Assembly (NCBI GenBank): GCA_005116965.1
Contig: SWDG01000025.1
Location: 453,991 to 517,990 of the forward strand
Direction of reading: 5' to 3'
Length of the DNA: 64,000 bases
Origin: Nitrospira sp.
Lineage (GTDB): Bacteria; Nitrospirota; Nitrospiria; Nitrospirales; Nitrospiraceae
The notes below the pieces were generated by a model. The model searched no databases, was not told where the DNA came from, and saw nothing but the letters and a program-made list of their open reading frames with translations. Both the position numbers and the translations under genes were made by a program. Below are positions 18,736 through 28,779 of this stretch, in pieces; within the stretch, counting starts at the first letter, position 1, and each line of letters begins with the position of its first letter.

Positions 18736-19497
18736 CTACCCTTTATAAACGGTCATACCCCCATCAATAGGAATGGTCGCCCCAGTCATCCAGGCTGCTT
18801 CATCCGAAGCCAGATACAGAACCAGATTCGCCACTTCTTCTGGTGTCCCAGGACGACGTATTGCGTATTGGGCCAGAATGGGCTGGAGCAGATCCGGATT
18901 AGCCATCAAGGGGGCCGCCATAGGCGTATCGATGAGACCAGGGTTCACCACATTACAGCGAATTCCTTCCTTCGCATATTCGACGGCCAGTGCGCGCGTC
19001 AAGGCGTCAAGCGCCCCTTTGGATGCCGTATAGGCAGCTAAGCCAGAGAGACCGACTAGACTGGCAATGGACGAGATATTCACGATCGAGCCTCGTCCTT
19101 GTTTCAGCATGTGGGGGATGACGGCTCGTGTCATGCGGAAGACCCCGGTTAAATTGATATCCAGTACGTTTGCCCAAACGGCATCATCAGTTTCGTGGAG
19201 CCGCTTCCCAAACTCACCGATCCCCGCGTTGTTGACCAGAATGTCGATCCGCCCAAAACTATCAAGCGCTCGACGGACGACATCCAGTACATGGGTTTCG
19301 TCCGTCACTGAACCGGCAACTCCGAGTACTTTTCCCTTGTTGTGTCGGATGACACTGGCCACACGATCCACTTCTTGCTGCCGACGTCCCGTGATGACAA
19401 CCGATGCTCCCTCCTCGGCAAAACGTTTTGCGATGGCTTCGCCGATTCCAGCATTGCCTCCCGTCACCACGGTTACCTTGCCTTCTAACCTATTCAT
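18736..19497 (-). CDS. Short-chain dehydrogenase/reductase
   Basis: 253 residues of the classical SDR family. The cofactor loop is TGGNAGIGEAIAK, followed by NNAG, the catalytic serine in NISSIASLVG, and the catalytic YTASK pair. The TGRR segment after the second strand carries arginines, which favours NADP(H). The substrate cannot be told from sequence; family members act on sugars, steroids, acyl groups or alcohols. It overlaps trmI by four bases and lies close before aroE, so it is part of the operon, but a role in the shikimate pathway is not implied. Confidence 0.85.
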   Translation of the reverse strand: MNRLEGKVTVVTGGNAGIGEAIAKRFAEEGASVVITGRRQQEVDRVASVIRHNKGKVLGVAGSVTDETHVLDVVRRALDSFGRIDILVNNAGIGEFGKRLHETDDAVWANVLDINLTGVFRMTRAVIPHMLKQGRGSIVNISSIASLVGLSGLAAYTASKGALDALTRALAVEYAKEGIRCNVVNPGLIDTPMAAPLMANPDLLQPILAQYAIRRPGTPEEVANLVLYLASDEAAWMTGATIPIDGGMTVYKG

Positions 19498-20372
19498 GCG
19501 TTCAATTCCTCTTCTGCTTCATCGGACAGACCTTCCCGGTCTCCGTCTGGAGGAGCCTCTCTCCCAACCATCGAACGGAGCAGCCCTGGCTCCACCTTCC
19601 TGGCTACGGTGATGAATCCAGAATGAGCGACCATGCGATGATCAGGCCGCACACTCCTGCCTTGCACAGACCAGGTTCGGAGCAACGTTTCAAACGTTTC
19701 GATCATCCCGAACACCGTTGCCCGTTCAAGCGCCTCGACCGTTTGTACGACTTGGGGCACGGTGGGGACAAAGCTCAGATAGATCCCGCCGGATCGCAGT
19801 GCGGTGGCTGCATGCGAGACCACCTGCCAAGGCTCAGGTAAGTCGAGCACGACACGATCGAATGGAATTCCATCATCAAGCAGGTCAATGCCTTCATAGG
19901 TATTCTTCCGCAATGCCGACAGGTTCGGCACGGGACCCATATAGCGATCAATATTCAGGAGTGCGGTACGGGCAAAATCCTCCCGCATCTCATAGGTCAC
20001 CACCAACCCTCGTGGCCCTACTGCTCGCAAAAGCGCCATGGTCAGCGCGCCTGAGCCGGTTCCGGACTCGAACACCCGCGCACCCGGATAGACATCCGCC
20101 CACATGGGAATCAGCGCGAGGTCTTTCGGATAGAGCACTTGAGCGCCCCGCGGCATTTTCAGCACGTAGTCTCCGAAGGTTGGCCGGACCGCCAACATCT
20201 TTTTCCCGCCCGACAGAACGACGATGGTCCCATCCGGCCGCCCGATAATCGCGTCGTGAGCGATCTTCTGACCGCTGAATTGATAGGTCTCGCCTGCCTT
20301 CAACGTAAGGGCATACTGGCGCCTTTTGTGATCGACCAAATGGATGCGTTCGCCGCTTGATAATTGAGACAT
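19494..20372 (-). CDS. trmI: tRNA (adenine-58-N1)-methyltransferase TrmI
   Basis: 292 residues from ATG 20372 (MSQLSSGERIHLVD). An N-terminal beta domain (to about residue 75) is followed by a Rossmann methyltransferase with SAM motif I ESGTGSGALTMALL, motif II YEMREDFA and the DLPEPW catalytic motif typical of TrmI. It methylates A58 in the T loop of tRNAs. Upstream in-frame starts at 20420 and 20381 add residues without family similarity. It is the first gene of the four-gene operon. Confidence 0.88.
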   Translation of the reverse strand: MSQLSSGERIHLVDHKRRQYALTLKAGETYQFSGQKIAHDAIIGRPDGTIVVLSGGKKMLAVRPTFGDYVLKMPRGAQVLYPKDLALIPMWADVYPGARVFESGTGSGALTMALLRAVGPRGLVVTYEMREDFARTALLNIDRYMGPVPNLSALRKNTYEGIDLLDDGIPFDRVVLDLPEPWQVVSHAATALRSGGIYLSFVPTVPQVVQTVEALERATVFGMIETFETLLRTWSVQGRSVRPDHRMVAHSGFITVARKVEPGLLRSMVGREAPPDGDREGLSDEAEEELNA

Positions 20373-20510
20373 GCCGCGCATTCTAGGGGGTTCGTTCCGA
20401 AGTTTGCAACCAACGGCCATTTCGTGACAGCATAAGAAAGTAGAATTTCTCGATCTACTCGCTGTTCATACCTTCGGCGCTTTTAGCGCCTTGCGCGCAT
20501 GGAGTTCACA

Positions 20511-21839
20511 ATGCGTGGCACCGTGCTTCCGTGCAGATCTCTACACAGACAGATTCTCACAGCGGCGATAGGAGGTGCTGTCATCGCCCTGTGCCTAATC
20601 CGCATGAGCAGTCCGACCTATGCCGGTGAAATCATCGTTGCCAGTTATGAAGGAGTGATCAACCCGGTAGCTGCGGAGTACCTGCACGATGCTCTCGCCT
20701 TGGCTCACTCGTCGGGTGCCCAGGCTCTGATCTTCAAGCTCGATACGCCCGGAGGATTGGACACCTCCATGCGCCTGATGATCAAAGACATGACCAGTTC
20801 ACCCCTCCCTGTGATCGTGTTCGTCGCTCCTTCTGGAGGCCGGGCTGCCTCTGCAGGAGTCTTCATTACACTAGCAGCCCATGTGGCCGCCATGGCACCA
20901 GGAACCAACATTGGAGCCGCACACCCAGTCGCGATGGGCGGCGGTGAAATGGACAACACGATGAAGGAGAAAGTGGAAAACGATGCGGCGGCTTACATCA
21001 AGAGCATCGCGGAGCAGCGTGGACGGAACATATCATGGGCCGAAGATGCGGTTCGAAAGAGTGTATCCGCCACAGAGCAAGAAGCCTTGAAACTCAAGAT
21101 TATCGATATGGTGGCTGAGAATATTCCTACGCTCTTAAAACAGCTGAACGGGAGAAAGATCATCCTTTCTACGGGGTCAATCACGTTCTCAAGCGAGGCT
21201 GTCACGCTTCGTGAATTCCCGATGGGAACGCGTCTGGAATTGCTCAAGGCGTTGAGCGACCCCAACATCGCCTATCTCCTGATGTCTATTGGAACCATTG
21301 GAATCATGGCGGAACTGTACAGCCCTGGGGCGATCCTCCCCGGGATCATCGGTGCCATCAGTTTGATCCTAGCCTTCTATTCGCTCCAATCGCTCCCCGT
21401 GAACTATGCAGGTGCCCTCCTTGTGATACTCGGCATCGTGTTTCTCTTGCTTGAAATTTCAGTGACCAGCTATGGAGTACTCGCACTTGGCGGATTGGCT
21501 GCCATGACTTTAGGTGGTCTCCTCCTCATCAAGAGTGACGCACCGTTCATGCAGGTGTCCTTGTCATTTCTGTTGCCGACCGTCATAACGGTTGGCGCCC
21601 TGGTCGGAACCGTCATCTGGATGGCCGCCAAGGGTGGGCGCCGCGGACCAGTGACAGGAGTGGAAGCCATGATTGGATCGATCGGGATTGCGAAAACGGA
21701 TCTCAACCCACATGGCCAGATCTCTTTACATGGGGAGATCTGGGAGGCCATCAGCCAGACCCCGATTCGGCAGGGAGAGGCCGCGGCAGTGACGTCGGTC
21801 GAAGGGCTGACAGTGAACGTAGCCCCGGTCCACAAATAG
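20511..21839 (+). CDS. NfeD-family membrane serine protease (ClpP-like)
   Basis: 442 residues. A signal helix (about residues 15-35) is followed by a ClpP/crotonase-like protease domain. The nucleophile is expected in [16 protein letters not shown], followed by TNIGAAHPV. Five or so membrane helices come next (from about residue 255), and a C-terminal OB-fold NfeD domain ([26 protein letters not shown]). Family members cut slipin or stomatin partners, and a slipin gene follows directly. GGAG six bases before ATG 20511 fixes the start. It is divergent from trmI. Confidence 0.9.
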   Translation: MRGTVLPCRSLHRQILTAAIGGAVIALCLIRMSSPTYAGEIIVASYEGVINPVAAEYLHDALALAHSSGAQALIFKLDTPGGLDTSMRLMIKDMTSSPLPVIVFVAPSGGRAASAGVFITLAAHVAAMAPGTNIGAAHPVAMGGGEMDNTMKEKVENDAAAYIKSIAEQRGRNISWAEDAVRKSVSATEQEALKLKIIDMVAENIPTLLKQLNGRKIILSTGSITFSSEAVTLREFPMGTRLELLKALSDPNIAYLLMSIGTIGIMAELYSPGAILPGIIGAISLILAFYSLQSLPVNYAGALLVILGIVFLLLEISVTSYGVLALGGLAAMTLGGLLLIKSDAPFMQVSLSFLLPTVITVGALVGTVIWMAAKGGRRGPVTGVEAMIGSIGIAKTDLNPHGQISLHGEIWEAISQTPIRQGEAAAVTSVEGLTVNVAPVHK

Positions 21840-21864
21840 AATGCCTGAAGACGAAGGAGTCGTT

Positions 21865-22611
21865 ATGTCATTGCTCATACCGTTGGTCTTATTGGGGTTT
21901 GTTCTCTATGCCAGCTTCAAACGTGTCATGGAATACGAACGGCTCGTGGTCTTTGTGCTCGGTAAGTTTCAGACGGTGAAGGGGCCTGGTATCAGGTTGG
22001 TGGTGCCTGCCCTCCAGCAGATGGTCCGCGTCAACTTGCAGACCGTCACCATGGAAGTCCCCTCGCAAGATGTCATCACGCGGGATAACATTTCCGTGAA
22101 AGTGAACGCCGTCATCTTTCTTAGAGTGGTCGATCCCCAGCGTGCCGTGCTCGCCGTTCAAGATTATCTCTATTCGACGTCGCAAGTGGCCCAAACCACG
22201 CTGCGGAGTGTGCTGGGCCAAAGCCAGTTTGACGACCTGTTATCGAAACGTGACGATATCAATGCCGAATTACAGCGGATTATCGATCAGCAGACCGAAC
22301 CATGGGGGGTCAAAGTCGCTGCCGTCGAAGTCAAGAACGTGGACATCCCCCAAGACATGCAACGTGCGATCGCCCGGCAAGCGGAAGCTGAGCGGGAACG
22401 GCGGGCCAAAATCATCCATGCGGAAGGGGAATTTCAAGCCGCACAGAAACTGGCTGAAGCGGCTGACGTCATCAGCCGTAATCCTGCCGCGCTGCAGCTG
22501 CGATATCTCCAGACACTCGTCGAGATCGCGGCTGAGAAGAACTCGACGACGATCTTCCCGATTCCGATCGACACGCTTGCTCCATTTATAAAGGGACTGT
22601 TACAGAAATAG
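21865..22611 (+). CDS. Slipin (SPFH/stomatin family)
   Basis: 248 residues. One N-terminal hairpin helix ([18 protein letters not shown]) leads into an SPFH domain: [18 protein letters not shown], the [20 protein letters not shown] strand and a coiled coil [23 protein letters not shown]. It forms membrane-associated oligomers thought to organise lipid domains and to be cleaved by the partner NfeD protease encoded just upstream. AAGGAG six bases before ATG 21865 supports this start rather than ATG 21841. Confidence 0.93.
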   Translation: MSLLIPLVLLGFVLYASFKRVMEYERLVVFVLGKFQTVKGPGIRLVVPALQQMVRVNLQTVTMEVPSQDVITRDNISVKVNAVIFLRVVDPQRAVLAVQDYLYSTSQVAQTTLRSVLGQSQFDDLLSKRDDINAELQRIIDQQTEPWGVKVAAVEVKNVDIPQDMQRAIARQAEAERERRAKIIHAEGEFQAAQKLAEAADVISRNPAALQLRYLQTLVEIAAEKNSTTIFPIPIDTLAPFIKGLLQK

Positions 22612-22871
22612 TGTGGCATTTCAGTCTGATCGTTGGTGCCAATTCTACATAGATGCCGCATAAGTGCGACAGTTCGTTATTCGTTCTCTCATTAGCCAAC
22701 ACTAATCTTTCTGATTTTTCGAGCTGATTACACCGACCCACTCTCATCTTCAATCCAGCATCCCTTTTGCTTCGTAGAAGGAATACACCGGGAATGATTC
22801 GGTGAATCTTCTAGACTCAATAAGACTCTAACCATGGTGAGTGATATTCAACTAGAGCAAGGGGTGACACG

Positions 22872-24122
22872 ATGAAAGAAGAACTTCGATCCTCTGAGGG
22901 ACTAGATATACGGACAAGGTTCGCCCCCGATGCCGATGACGCCAAGGCAAGTGGCATGCTGGGAATGATTGGTCGTGTAGAGACTGAGGAGTCCGAGGCG
23001 GATGGGAAGCCCCAACCGGTCATGCGTCCAAGCCCGGGGGCCAGCCCATTTTTCTTGGAATCGTTGTACTTCCGGTCCTTCGGCGAACGGGAACTCTTGA
23101 CGCGAGAAGAAGAGGTCACGATTGCCAGGCGCGTAGACCATGGGACACGACGCATTCGAACTACGCTGCGGCAAGCGGTGAAAGTGCTGCTCAAGTCTAA
23201 GCGTACGTCTATTTGTACAGACACCGTGAAAGTGCTCCAAGTCGTCAGACGATTGAGCGGGTTTTCAGCCACCGCATTGGACAATGCGGAGAAGGCTCTA
23301 GGCACCGCCCTGAGTCCGTCAGACCCAGATCTCAAACCTGCCGCAACGGCGACAAAGCAACTGAAGGCATCGCTTGATGAAATCCGATCCGCCAGGATCG
23401 TTCTGGAGCAAGGCAAGGATGAGCTCGTACGGCATAACTTGCGCTTAGTGGTCGATGTGGCCAAGCATTACACCGGACGGGGATTGAGTTTGCTGGATCT
23501 CGTACAGGAGGGCAACATCGGCCTGATGAAGGCGGCCGAGCGATATCAGTATCGGAAAGGATTCAAATTCAGCACCTACGCGACGTGGTGGATCCGACAA
23601 GGCATCACCCGCGCAATTGCGGATCAATCGAGAACGATTCGGATTCCGGTGCACCAGACCGAAGCATCGCATCGAGTCCTCCGCGTCATGCGGAAGCTTG
23701 GGCAGCAATTCGGTCGGCCCGCTCGGTTAGAAGAGATCGCTCATGTGCTGCGCATGAGGCCAGAAAGGCTCCGCGAGACCATGCAGGCGTTTCAGGAACC
23801 CGTCGCCTTAGAATCTCCAATTGGTGACGGAGAGACACAGTTTGGCGATATGATTCCAGATCAGCAGGCCGTTCCACCCGATGCGCATGTCCACCGGGGC
23901 GAGTTGACCGATCAACTCGACCGAATTCTAAGTACCTTGACGCCTCGCGAGCAAACCGTCATCAGACTCCGGTTCGGGATCGGCTACGATGAAGCCAGCA
24001 CTCTGGAGCAAGTTGGTCAAAGTTTGTCCGTGACCCGCGAGCGTATCCGCCAAATCGAAGCCAAAGCGCTGAAGAAACTGAAGACCCCGGAGATTAAGGA
24101 ACTCTTCGTCGCCATCAAGTAG
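22872..24122 (+). CDS. RNA polymerase sigma-70 family factor (RpoD/RpoS-like, group 1/2)
   Basis: 416 residues with sigma regions in order. Region 1.2 is FRSFGERELLTREEEVTIARRV. A non-conserved spacer of about 100 residues follows. Regions 2.1-2.4 include HNLRLVVDVAKHYTGRGLSLLDLVQEGNIGL and FKFSTYATWWIRQGI. Region 3 is GRPARLEEIAHVL. Region 4 is TLTPREQTVIRLRFGI and LSVTRERIRQIEAKALKKL. There is no acidic region 1.1, which suggests an alternative, stress-type factor rather than the housekeeping one. AGGGGTGA precedes the ATG, and a hairpin follows the stop. Confidence 0.9.
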   Translation: MKEELRSSEGLDIRTRFAPDADDAKASGMLGMIGRVETEESEADGKPQPVMRPSPGASPFFLESLYFRSFGERELLTREEEVTIARRVDHGTRRIRTTLRQAVKVLLKSKRTSICTDTVKVLQVVRRLSGFSATALDNAEKALGTALSPSDPDLKPAATATKQLKASLDEIRSARIVLEQGKDELVRHNLRLVVDVAKHYTGRGLSLLDLVQEGNIGLMKAAERYQYRKGFKFSTYATWWIRQGITRAIADQSRTIRIPVHQTEASHRVLRVMRKLGQQFGRPARLEEIAHVLRMRPERLRETMQAFQEPVALESPIGDGETQFGDMIPDQQAVPPDAHVHRGELTDQLDRILSTLTPREQTVIRLRFGIGYDEASTLEQVGQSLSVTRERIRQIEAKALKKLKTPEIKELFVAIK

Positions 24123-24139
24123 CGCCTGCTTACTCTTCT

Positions 24140-24173
24140 CGTGTCGACGGCCAGATTCATGACCGTCGACACG
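24140..24173 (+). terminator. Terminator-like hairpin after the sigma-factor gene
   Basis: An 11-base-pair perfect stem (CGTGTCGACGG paired with CCGTCGACACG) with a 12-base loop sits 18 bases past the stop. The downstream CAACTTTCC is only weakly T-rich. It would separate the sigma gene from lipB. Confidence 0.6.
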
Positions 24174-24266
24174 CAACTTTCCACTACATGGGTCGTTATG
24201 CGACAATGTGCACTCCATGCACACATGTCTTCTCCCTAGTCCAGCTGCCCCCCTTAGAGACAGACC

Positions 24267-25049
24267 ATGGGACAGGCTTTCGTGTCTCCTCGGTGGACCA
24301 ACCTGTCGCTTCCAACAGGTGCCCCAGTGAACCGTCCCACTGCCATCCCCGCTCCAGCTCCAGATGTTCTCTATTCACACGCAGAGGCTGTTCGAGTCTT
24401 TTCAGATCCAGTTCCCTATCTTCATGCATGGGATCTTCAGTCTCGCTTGCACGAGGAGCGGGTCCGCAATCAGGTACCGGACACCGTCTTGATCCTTGAA
24501 CACCGACCTGTTTATACCTTGGGGCGACGCACCACCGTCTCGCACTGGGGCGGCAATGCCTCGCTCTTATGTGAAAACGGAGCGGAACTGCATTATGTCA
24601 ATCGCGGGGGATCAGTGACCTTTCACGGCCCTGGACAGATTGTGGTCTACCCCGTGATCAAGGTTGATCGACATGCCACGGGTCCAAGGCAATTGGTCTG
24701 GTTACTTGAAGAAATCATCGTGCAATTGCTGAGCCTCTGGAATATCACCGGCCACCGCATCCCCGGCAAGCCCGGCGTTTGGGTCATGACTCCAGCCCCT
24801 GAAAAAATTGCTTTCGTCGGCATCCGTATCGAGCGCGGTGTGACGCTCCATGGGTGTGCACTCAACGTGGATCTGGACGTGACACCGTTCCATCGAATCC
24901 ATCCCTGTGGGTTCTCGGACTGCCGAATCACATCCATGGCAGCGGTGTGCCAAAAGGCGATCTCTCTCGATCCCGTTAAACAGGAACTGGCTCAGCTCTG
25001 TCGCGGGATACTCAAACTCGATGGGCCTGCTGTACTCGATACAGACTGA
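24267..25049 (+). CDS. lipB: Octanoyl-[acyl-carrier-protein] transferase LipB
   Basis: 260 residues; it moves octanoate from ACP to lipoyl domains, the first step of lipoate synthesis. Motifs: LEHRPVYTLGRR, NRGGSVTFHGPGQIVVYPV, then KIAFVGIRIERGVTLHGCALNV with the catalytic lysine, and PCGFSDCRITSM with the catalytic cysteine in PCG. An N-terminal extension of about 35 residues precedes the conserved fold. lipA is not adjacent. It ends 33 bases before the glutamate dehydrogenase gene, and the two may share a transcript. Confidence 0.93.
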   Translation: MGQAFVSPRWTNLSLPTGAPVNRPTAIPAPAPDVLYSHAEAVRVFSDPVPYLHAWDLQSRLHEERVRNQVPDTVLILEHRPVYTLGRRTTVSHWGGNASLLCENGAELHYVNRGGSVTFHGPGQIVVYPVIKVDRHATGPRQLVWLLEEIIVQLLSLWNITGHRIPGKPGVWVMTPAPEKIAFVGIRIERGVTLHGCALNVDLDVTPFHRIHPCGFSDCRITSMAAVCQKAISLDPVKQELAQLCRGILKLDGPAVLDTD

Positions 25050-25082
25050 TGAACATCTATCCGATAACTAGGAAGGACCACG

Positions 25083-26333
25083 ATGCAAGAACTCGACACC
25101 CCGACGTTTCGTTTGGCGGTTGCTCAGTTCGATCAAGCGGCGGAGGCGATGGGACTTGACCCAAACCTCCGCGAACGACTGAAACTGCCCCAACGCTCCC
25201 TCGTGGTCAGCCTGCCAGTTCGGATGGACGATGGACGGGTTGAGGTCTTTACCGGCTATCGCGTTCAACATGATTCATCCCGCGGCCCCTCCAAAGGCGG
25301 CGTGCGTTACCATCCCGATGTGAACCTCGGTGAGGTGGCCGCTCTCGCAATGTGGATGACATGGAAATGTGCGCTGGCCGGACTACCGTACGGCGGCGCA
25401 AAAGGCGGAGTCGCGGTCGCGCCGAAACAACTGTCCCCAGCTGAATTACAGCGGCTGACACGACGATACGCCGCAGAGATTTTCCCACTGATTGGCCCGG
25501 ACAAGGATGTCCCGGCCCCCGATGTCGGGACCGATGCTCAGATCATGGCATGGATGATGGACACGTACAGCCAGCAAGTTGGCTACGCCGTTCCTGGCGT
25601 CGTGACCGGCAAACCGCTGTCGATCGGAGGAAGTCTGGGCCGTGAAGAAGCGACGGGACGCGGAGTCGTCTATGTGACGCACGAGGTGCTGCGTCACCTC
25701 AAGTTGTCAATTGACGGTGCCACCGTGGCAATTCAAGGATTTGGGAATGTCGGCTCACACACGGCCCGCATCATGCACGAGCATGGCGCACGGATCATTG
25801 CTGTCAGTGACGTCAACGGGGGTATCTACAGCAACAAGGGGTTGGATATCGCAGCGCTTCTTCGACGCGACCCCAGCCAGCCGCTGCATGAAAGCAAACT
25901 TGGGGACGCGATCACGAATGAAGAATTACTCCAATTAAACTGCACCGTACTCGTACCCGCCGCCCTATCCGAGCAGATCACGGCTAAAAATGCGAATTCC
26001 CTGAGATGTCGAATCCTGTCCGAAGGTGCCAACGGGCCGACGACTCTGGAAGCCGACAGCATCCTCGCAGACAAGGGTATCTTCGTGATCCCCGATATCC
26101 TCGCAAACTCCGGCGGCGTCATCGTCTCGTACTTCGAATGGGTGCAGGACCTGCAGCGATTTTTCTGGAGCGCAACAGACATCCAGAATCGGCTGCAAGA
26201 CATCATCACGTCCGCTTTTCAGCGCACACTTCATTTTTCGAGCGAACGCCGAGTGTCCATGCGCATGGCCGCGCTCATGAGTGGTATTGACCAGGTCGCC
26301 CAAGCACATCTCCAGCGTGGGCTATACCCCTGA
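25083..26333 (+). CDS. Glu/Leu/Phe/Val dehydrogenase, probably glutamate dehydrogenase
   Basis: 416 residues, the usual size of the hexameric class. The substrate pocket has PSKGGVRYHPDV and WKCALAGLPYGGAKGGV with the catalytic lysine. The dinucleotide-binding loop is GFGNVGSHTAR, followed by NSGGVIVSYFEWVQD. It interconverts glutamate with 2-oxoglutarate and ammonium; its cofactor preference cannot be read with confidence. An AGGAAGGA site precedes ATG 25083. It may be part of ammonium assimilation or glutamate catabolism. Confidence 0.9.
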   Translation: MQELDTPTFRLAVAQFDQAAEAMGLDPNLRERLKLPQRSLVVSLPVRMDDGRVEVFTGYRVQHDSSRGPSKGGVRYHPDVNLGEVAALAMWMTWKCALAGLPYGGAKGGVAVAPKQLSPAELQRLTRRYAAEIFPLIGPDKDVPAPDVGTDAQIMAWMMDTYSQQVGYAVPGVVTGKPLSIGGSLGREEATGRGVVYVTHEVLRHLKLSIDGATVAIQGFGNVGSHTARIMHEHGARIIAVSDVNGGIYSNKGLDIAALLRRDPSQPLHESKLGDAITNEELLQLNCTVLVPAALSEQITAKNANSLRCRILSEGANGPTTLEADSILADKGIFVIPDILANSGGVIVSYFEWVQDLQRFFWSATDIQNRLQDIITSAFQRTLHFSSERRVSMRMAALMSGIDQVAQAHLQRGLYP

Positions 26334-26448
26334 CCCTGCGATTCCTCCACGCTGTTCCATTGCGACCTCGTGTCTGTATACTTGCTCCTCTGCAAGCGCG
26401 TGCGCTAGGCTGCTGGCTTTCGTGGCAAAGAGGGACTAGGAATACCTC

Positions 26449-26742
26449 ATGGATCGAAGCAAGATTGCAACAGCGTGGGAGCAGCATTGCGCCACCGGTT
26501 GGCCTCAGTTTTCAAGCCCACACCAAGGACAGTTGATGACGCTCGACACAGTTATCAGCGGCTGTGTGGTCTTCTACCTCGATAGCGCCGAGGGCCTTGA
26601 CGCTCAGCGAGTGGCCATCGTGAAAGACTGCTTGGGAGATCTCGATGAACTGACGGAGACATTGGATAGCGAATCCAAAATCTACTTTTTCCGGCTTCGT
26701 GAACTCGGGGCGATGTTGCTGGGTGATGAGCCACGGTCATGA
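26449..26742 (+). CDS. Hypothetical 97-residue protein
   Basis: The product is soluble with no cysteine pairs of note and a helix-rich C-terminal half (AIVKDCLGDLDELTETLD then KIYFFRLRELGAMLL). No signal peptide or membrane helix. ACTAGGAA lies a little before ATG 26449, a modest ribosome-binding site. I do not recognise the family. It is the first of two small rightward genes and could be independent. Confidence 0.55.
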   Translation: MDRSKIATAWEQHCATGWPQFSSPHQGQLMTLDTVISGCVVFYLDSAEGLDAQRVAIVKDCLGDLDELTETLDSESKIYFFRLRELGAMLLGDEPRS

Positions 26743-26913
26743 GGCACGAATACTGCCTCCGCTCGACGAGTCCCTATCCAGCGGCGGCTCGTGTGTCCTG
26801 TTTCTTGCAGGTCCGAGGGCTCTTGGCTACAATGCGCTAGATGCTTTTCTGGATTCTACCGGTTCATGCATTCTGATCAATCACGACCACATAGAGAAGA
26901 AACGCCGAACACC

Positions 26914-27444
26914 ATGATGAAAGAGCGTGTCATGCGAAGAGTTATCATCCTACTGGCGAGCGTCCTCGTAGTGCTTGGCTCAGCTCATGCCGAGCCGTAC
27001 GAGTTGAGCAAGAACGATGTCATGGAGCCAAAGGCTATTTCGAGCACCGAGATCTCGCTGTTCGGCGTCAAACTCGGCGACTCAGAATCCAAAGCAGTTG
27101 AAACGCTCGTCACTGAAAAGATTTCCGGAGTCAAGGCTGAGCAGGAAGCCACCTTCATTTTCCTGCTCGATCAACGAAAGCCAACCGGTCCAATGGCTGG
27201 GGTGCGTATTCAGGACGGGCGGGTTGATCTCCTGTTCATCAATAATCGATTCACGTATAAGACCAGAGGCATCTTTCGTAACGTGCTCAATAGTGAGAGC
27301 CCTGAAGAGATCCGAAAGGTGTTAGGCCAAGAGGAGTATGGTGATGAAAACGTCATGGGTGCCGTCATGGCCTACGATAAGCAGGGTTTCCAAGTGAACT
27401 ACCTCGGGAAGGATATCAACATAGAGTTTGCTGCCCCACGGTAG
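26914..27444 (+). CDS. Hypothetical secreted protein
   Basis: 176 residues from ATG 26914. After a short basic start the hydrophobic segment VIILLASVLVVLGSAHA gives a signal peptide cut after AHA. The mature part has LFGVKLGDSESKAVETL, a pattern like the small envelope domains that begin with a glycine-rich turn and helix, then beta strands (VRIQDGRVDLLFIN, GFQVNYLGKDINIEF). ATG 26932, preceded by AAAGAG, is an alternative start. Periplasmic; function unknown. Confidence 0.65.
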   Translation: MMKERVMRRVIILLASVLVVLGSAHAEPYELSKNDVMEPKAISSTEISLFGVKLGDSESKAVETLVTEKISGVKAEQEATFIFLLDQRKPTGPMAGVRIQDGRVDLLFINNRFTYKTRGIFRNVLNSESPEEIRKVLGQEEYGDENVMGAVMAYDKQGFQVNYLGKDINIEFAAPR

Positions 27445-27622
27445 TCCAGCCCAGACGTGGAGTCAGACCTGGGGGAATCCATCCGGAATCATCGATAAGA
27501 TTTCTCATCTGCAAACTCTGAAACAGAGCCACCGTCCCAGACCGATAGGCTGAATCGGTTACGCACCGCTATCCTTTGATTATTCGATGAGTAGGCATGC
27601 CAAGCATGAGAGCTGGAGGCTG

Positions 27623-28555
27623 CTATTGGGGGGTATTTGTGAGACGGAACCCGTAATCGATGAGGCTTTTTGCGGTATTCCACCGGCGATTGGAGTTCAG
27701 GATCACGAGGAGCAGATCGCTGCCATTTTGAGAAACCTTCGCGATAAGGCATCGACCTGCCTTGGAAGTGAATCCCGTCTTCACCCCTACCACACCGGGA
27801 ATGCGGCCAAGTAACCGATTCGTATTATGCAGGACGTAGGCGCGATATCCACTAACCGGCATGATGATCTCGCGCTCCTCTTTGACGAGGTTTCGGAACA
27901 CCGCATTTCGCATCGCCACCTCGCTGAGTGTCGCGAGATCTTCAGCTGTCGAGTAATGATCGGGACCGTCAAATCCGCACCCATTGCTGAAATGCGTGTC
28001 CGATAACCCAAGCGCCACAGCTTTGGCATTCATCAATTTCACAAACTGCTCTTCATCGCCGCCGACATGCTCAACAGCCGCCAGGCAGGCGTCATTGGCG
28101 GAGACCATCATCATCGCCTTGAGCAAATCGCCAAGGCGAAAGACTTCTCCAACTTTGAGTCGCAGGTGAGTCTTGGGGGCCCTCGCCGCATTCCGGCTCA
28201 CGGTGGCGAGATCATCGAGGCGGCCTTTTTCAAGAATGATCAGCGCCGACATAATCTTGGTAAGACTGGCCGGCGACAGACGTTTCTCCACATCGTACTC
28301 GAACAGAATACGGCCCGATCGCAATTCCTTCAGGAGAATACTGTGCGCCGGAATTCTCTTCCAGGGAAGGGGTTGAGGAGCATAGCTGACAGGATGGGCG
28401 GTCTGCTTCCTGGCATGATGCTCCATCCCCAAGGCCGAGCATAGTGAGAACGCGAGCAAGGAAAGAGAGACAACCGAACCTAGCGCAAGGCGAGGAAGGA
28501 TCCGACCCCAACTCCGTCTATGATCGGCGGGCGAGATAGAGTCGTGCTGGGCCAC
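27623..28555 (-). CDS. Serine-type D-Ala-D-Ala carboxypeptidase (DacA/PBP5 family)
   Basis: 310 residues. A signal anchor (about residues 20-45) is followed by a penicillin-binding fold with all three active-site motifs: SLTKIM (the SxxK serine, near residue 102), SANDA (SxN) and KTGFTSKAG (KTG). It trims the terminal D-alanine of peptidoglycan stem peptides in the periplasm. It ends soon after the catalytic domain and lacks the C-terminal PBP5 beta domain and amphipathic anchor of E. coli DacA. It is preceded by two small genes with short gaps, probably one operon. Confidence 0.9.
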   Translation of the reverse strand: MAQHDSISPADHRRSWGRILPRLALGSVVSLSLLAFSLCSALGMEHHARKQTAHPVSYAPQPLPWKRIPAHSILLKELRSGRILFEYDVEKRLSPASLTKIMSALIILEKGRLDDLATVSRNAARAPKTHLRLKVGEVFRLGDLLKAMMMVSANDACLAAVEHVGGDEEQFVKLMNAKAVALGLSDTHFSNGCGFDGPDHYSTAEDLATLSEVAMRNAVFRNLVKEEREIIMPVSGYRAYVLHNTNRLLGRIPGVVGVKTGFTSKAGRCLIAKVSQNGSDLLLVILNSNRRWNTAKSLIDYGFRLTNTPQ

Positions 28556-28570
28556 AAAAGACCGCCTCTT

Positions 28571-28759
28571 CTAGAAAATGAAGGATTCACGCACTTTATC
28601 ACCTTTCCGCCCACTATCAATCACTTTATGGAAAAACCGGAGGAGGTCGGCCAGATCAATCCAGAACCCGCAATTGAGACAACGCGCGTATATCCGACGA
28701 TTGACGAGGGTATAATGGCGCTCCACCAGCATAAATCCCTTGCACTTGAGGCACTCCAT
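28571..28759 (-). CDS. 62-residue zinc-finger-like protein
   Basis: ATG 28759 follows a GGAGAG site by eight bases. The product has two CxxC knuckles, MECLKCKGF and ARCLNCGFW, that would bind one zinc ion, and a basic C-terminal tail. It starts 20 bases past the stop of the membrane-protein gene at 28780 and ends 15 bases before dacA, so it sits in that operon. No family is recognised; a structural or nucleic-acid-binding module is plausible. Confidence 0.65.
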   Translation of the reverse strand: MECLKCKGFMLVERHYTLVNRRIYARCLNCGFWIDLADLLRFFHKVIDSGRKGDKVRESFIF

Positions 28760-28779
28760 ACATGTCCTGTTCTCTCCGA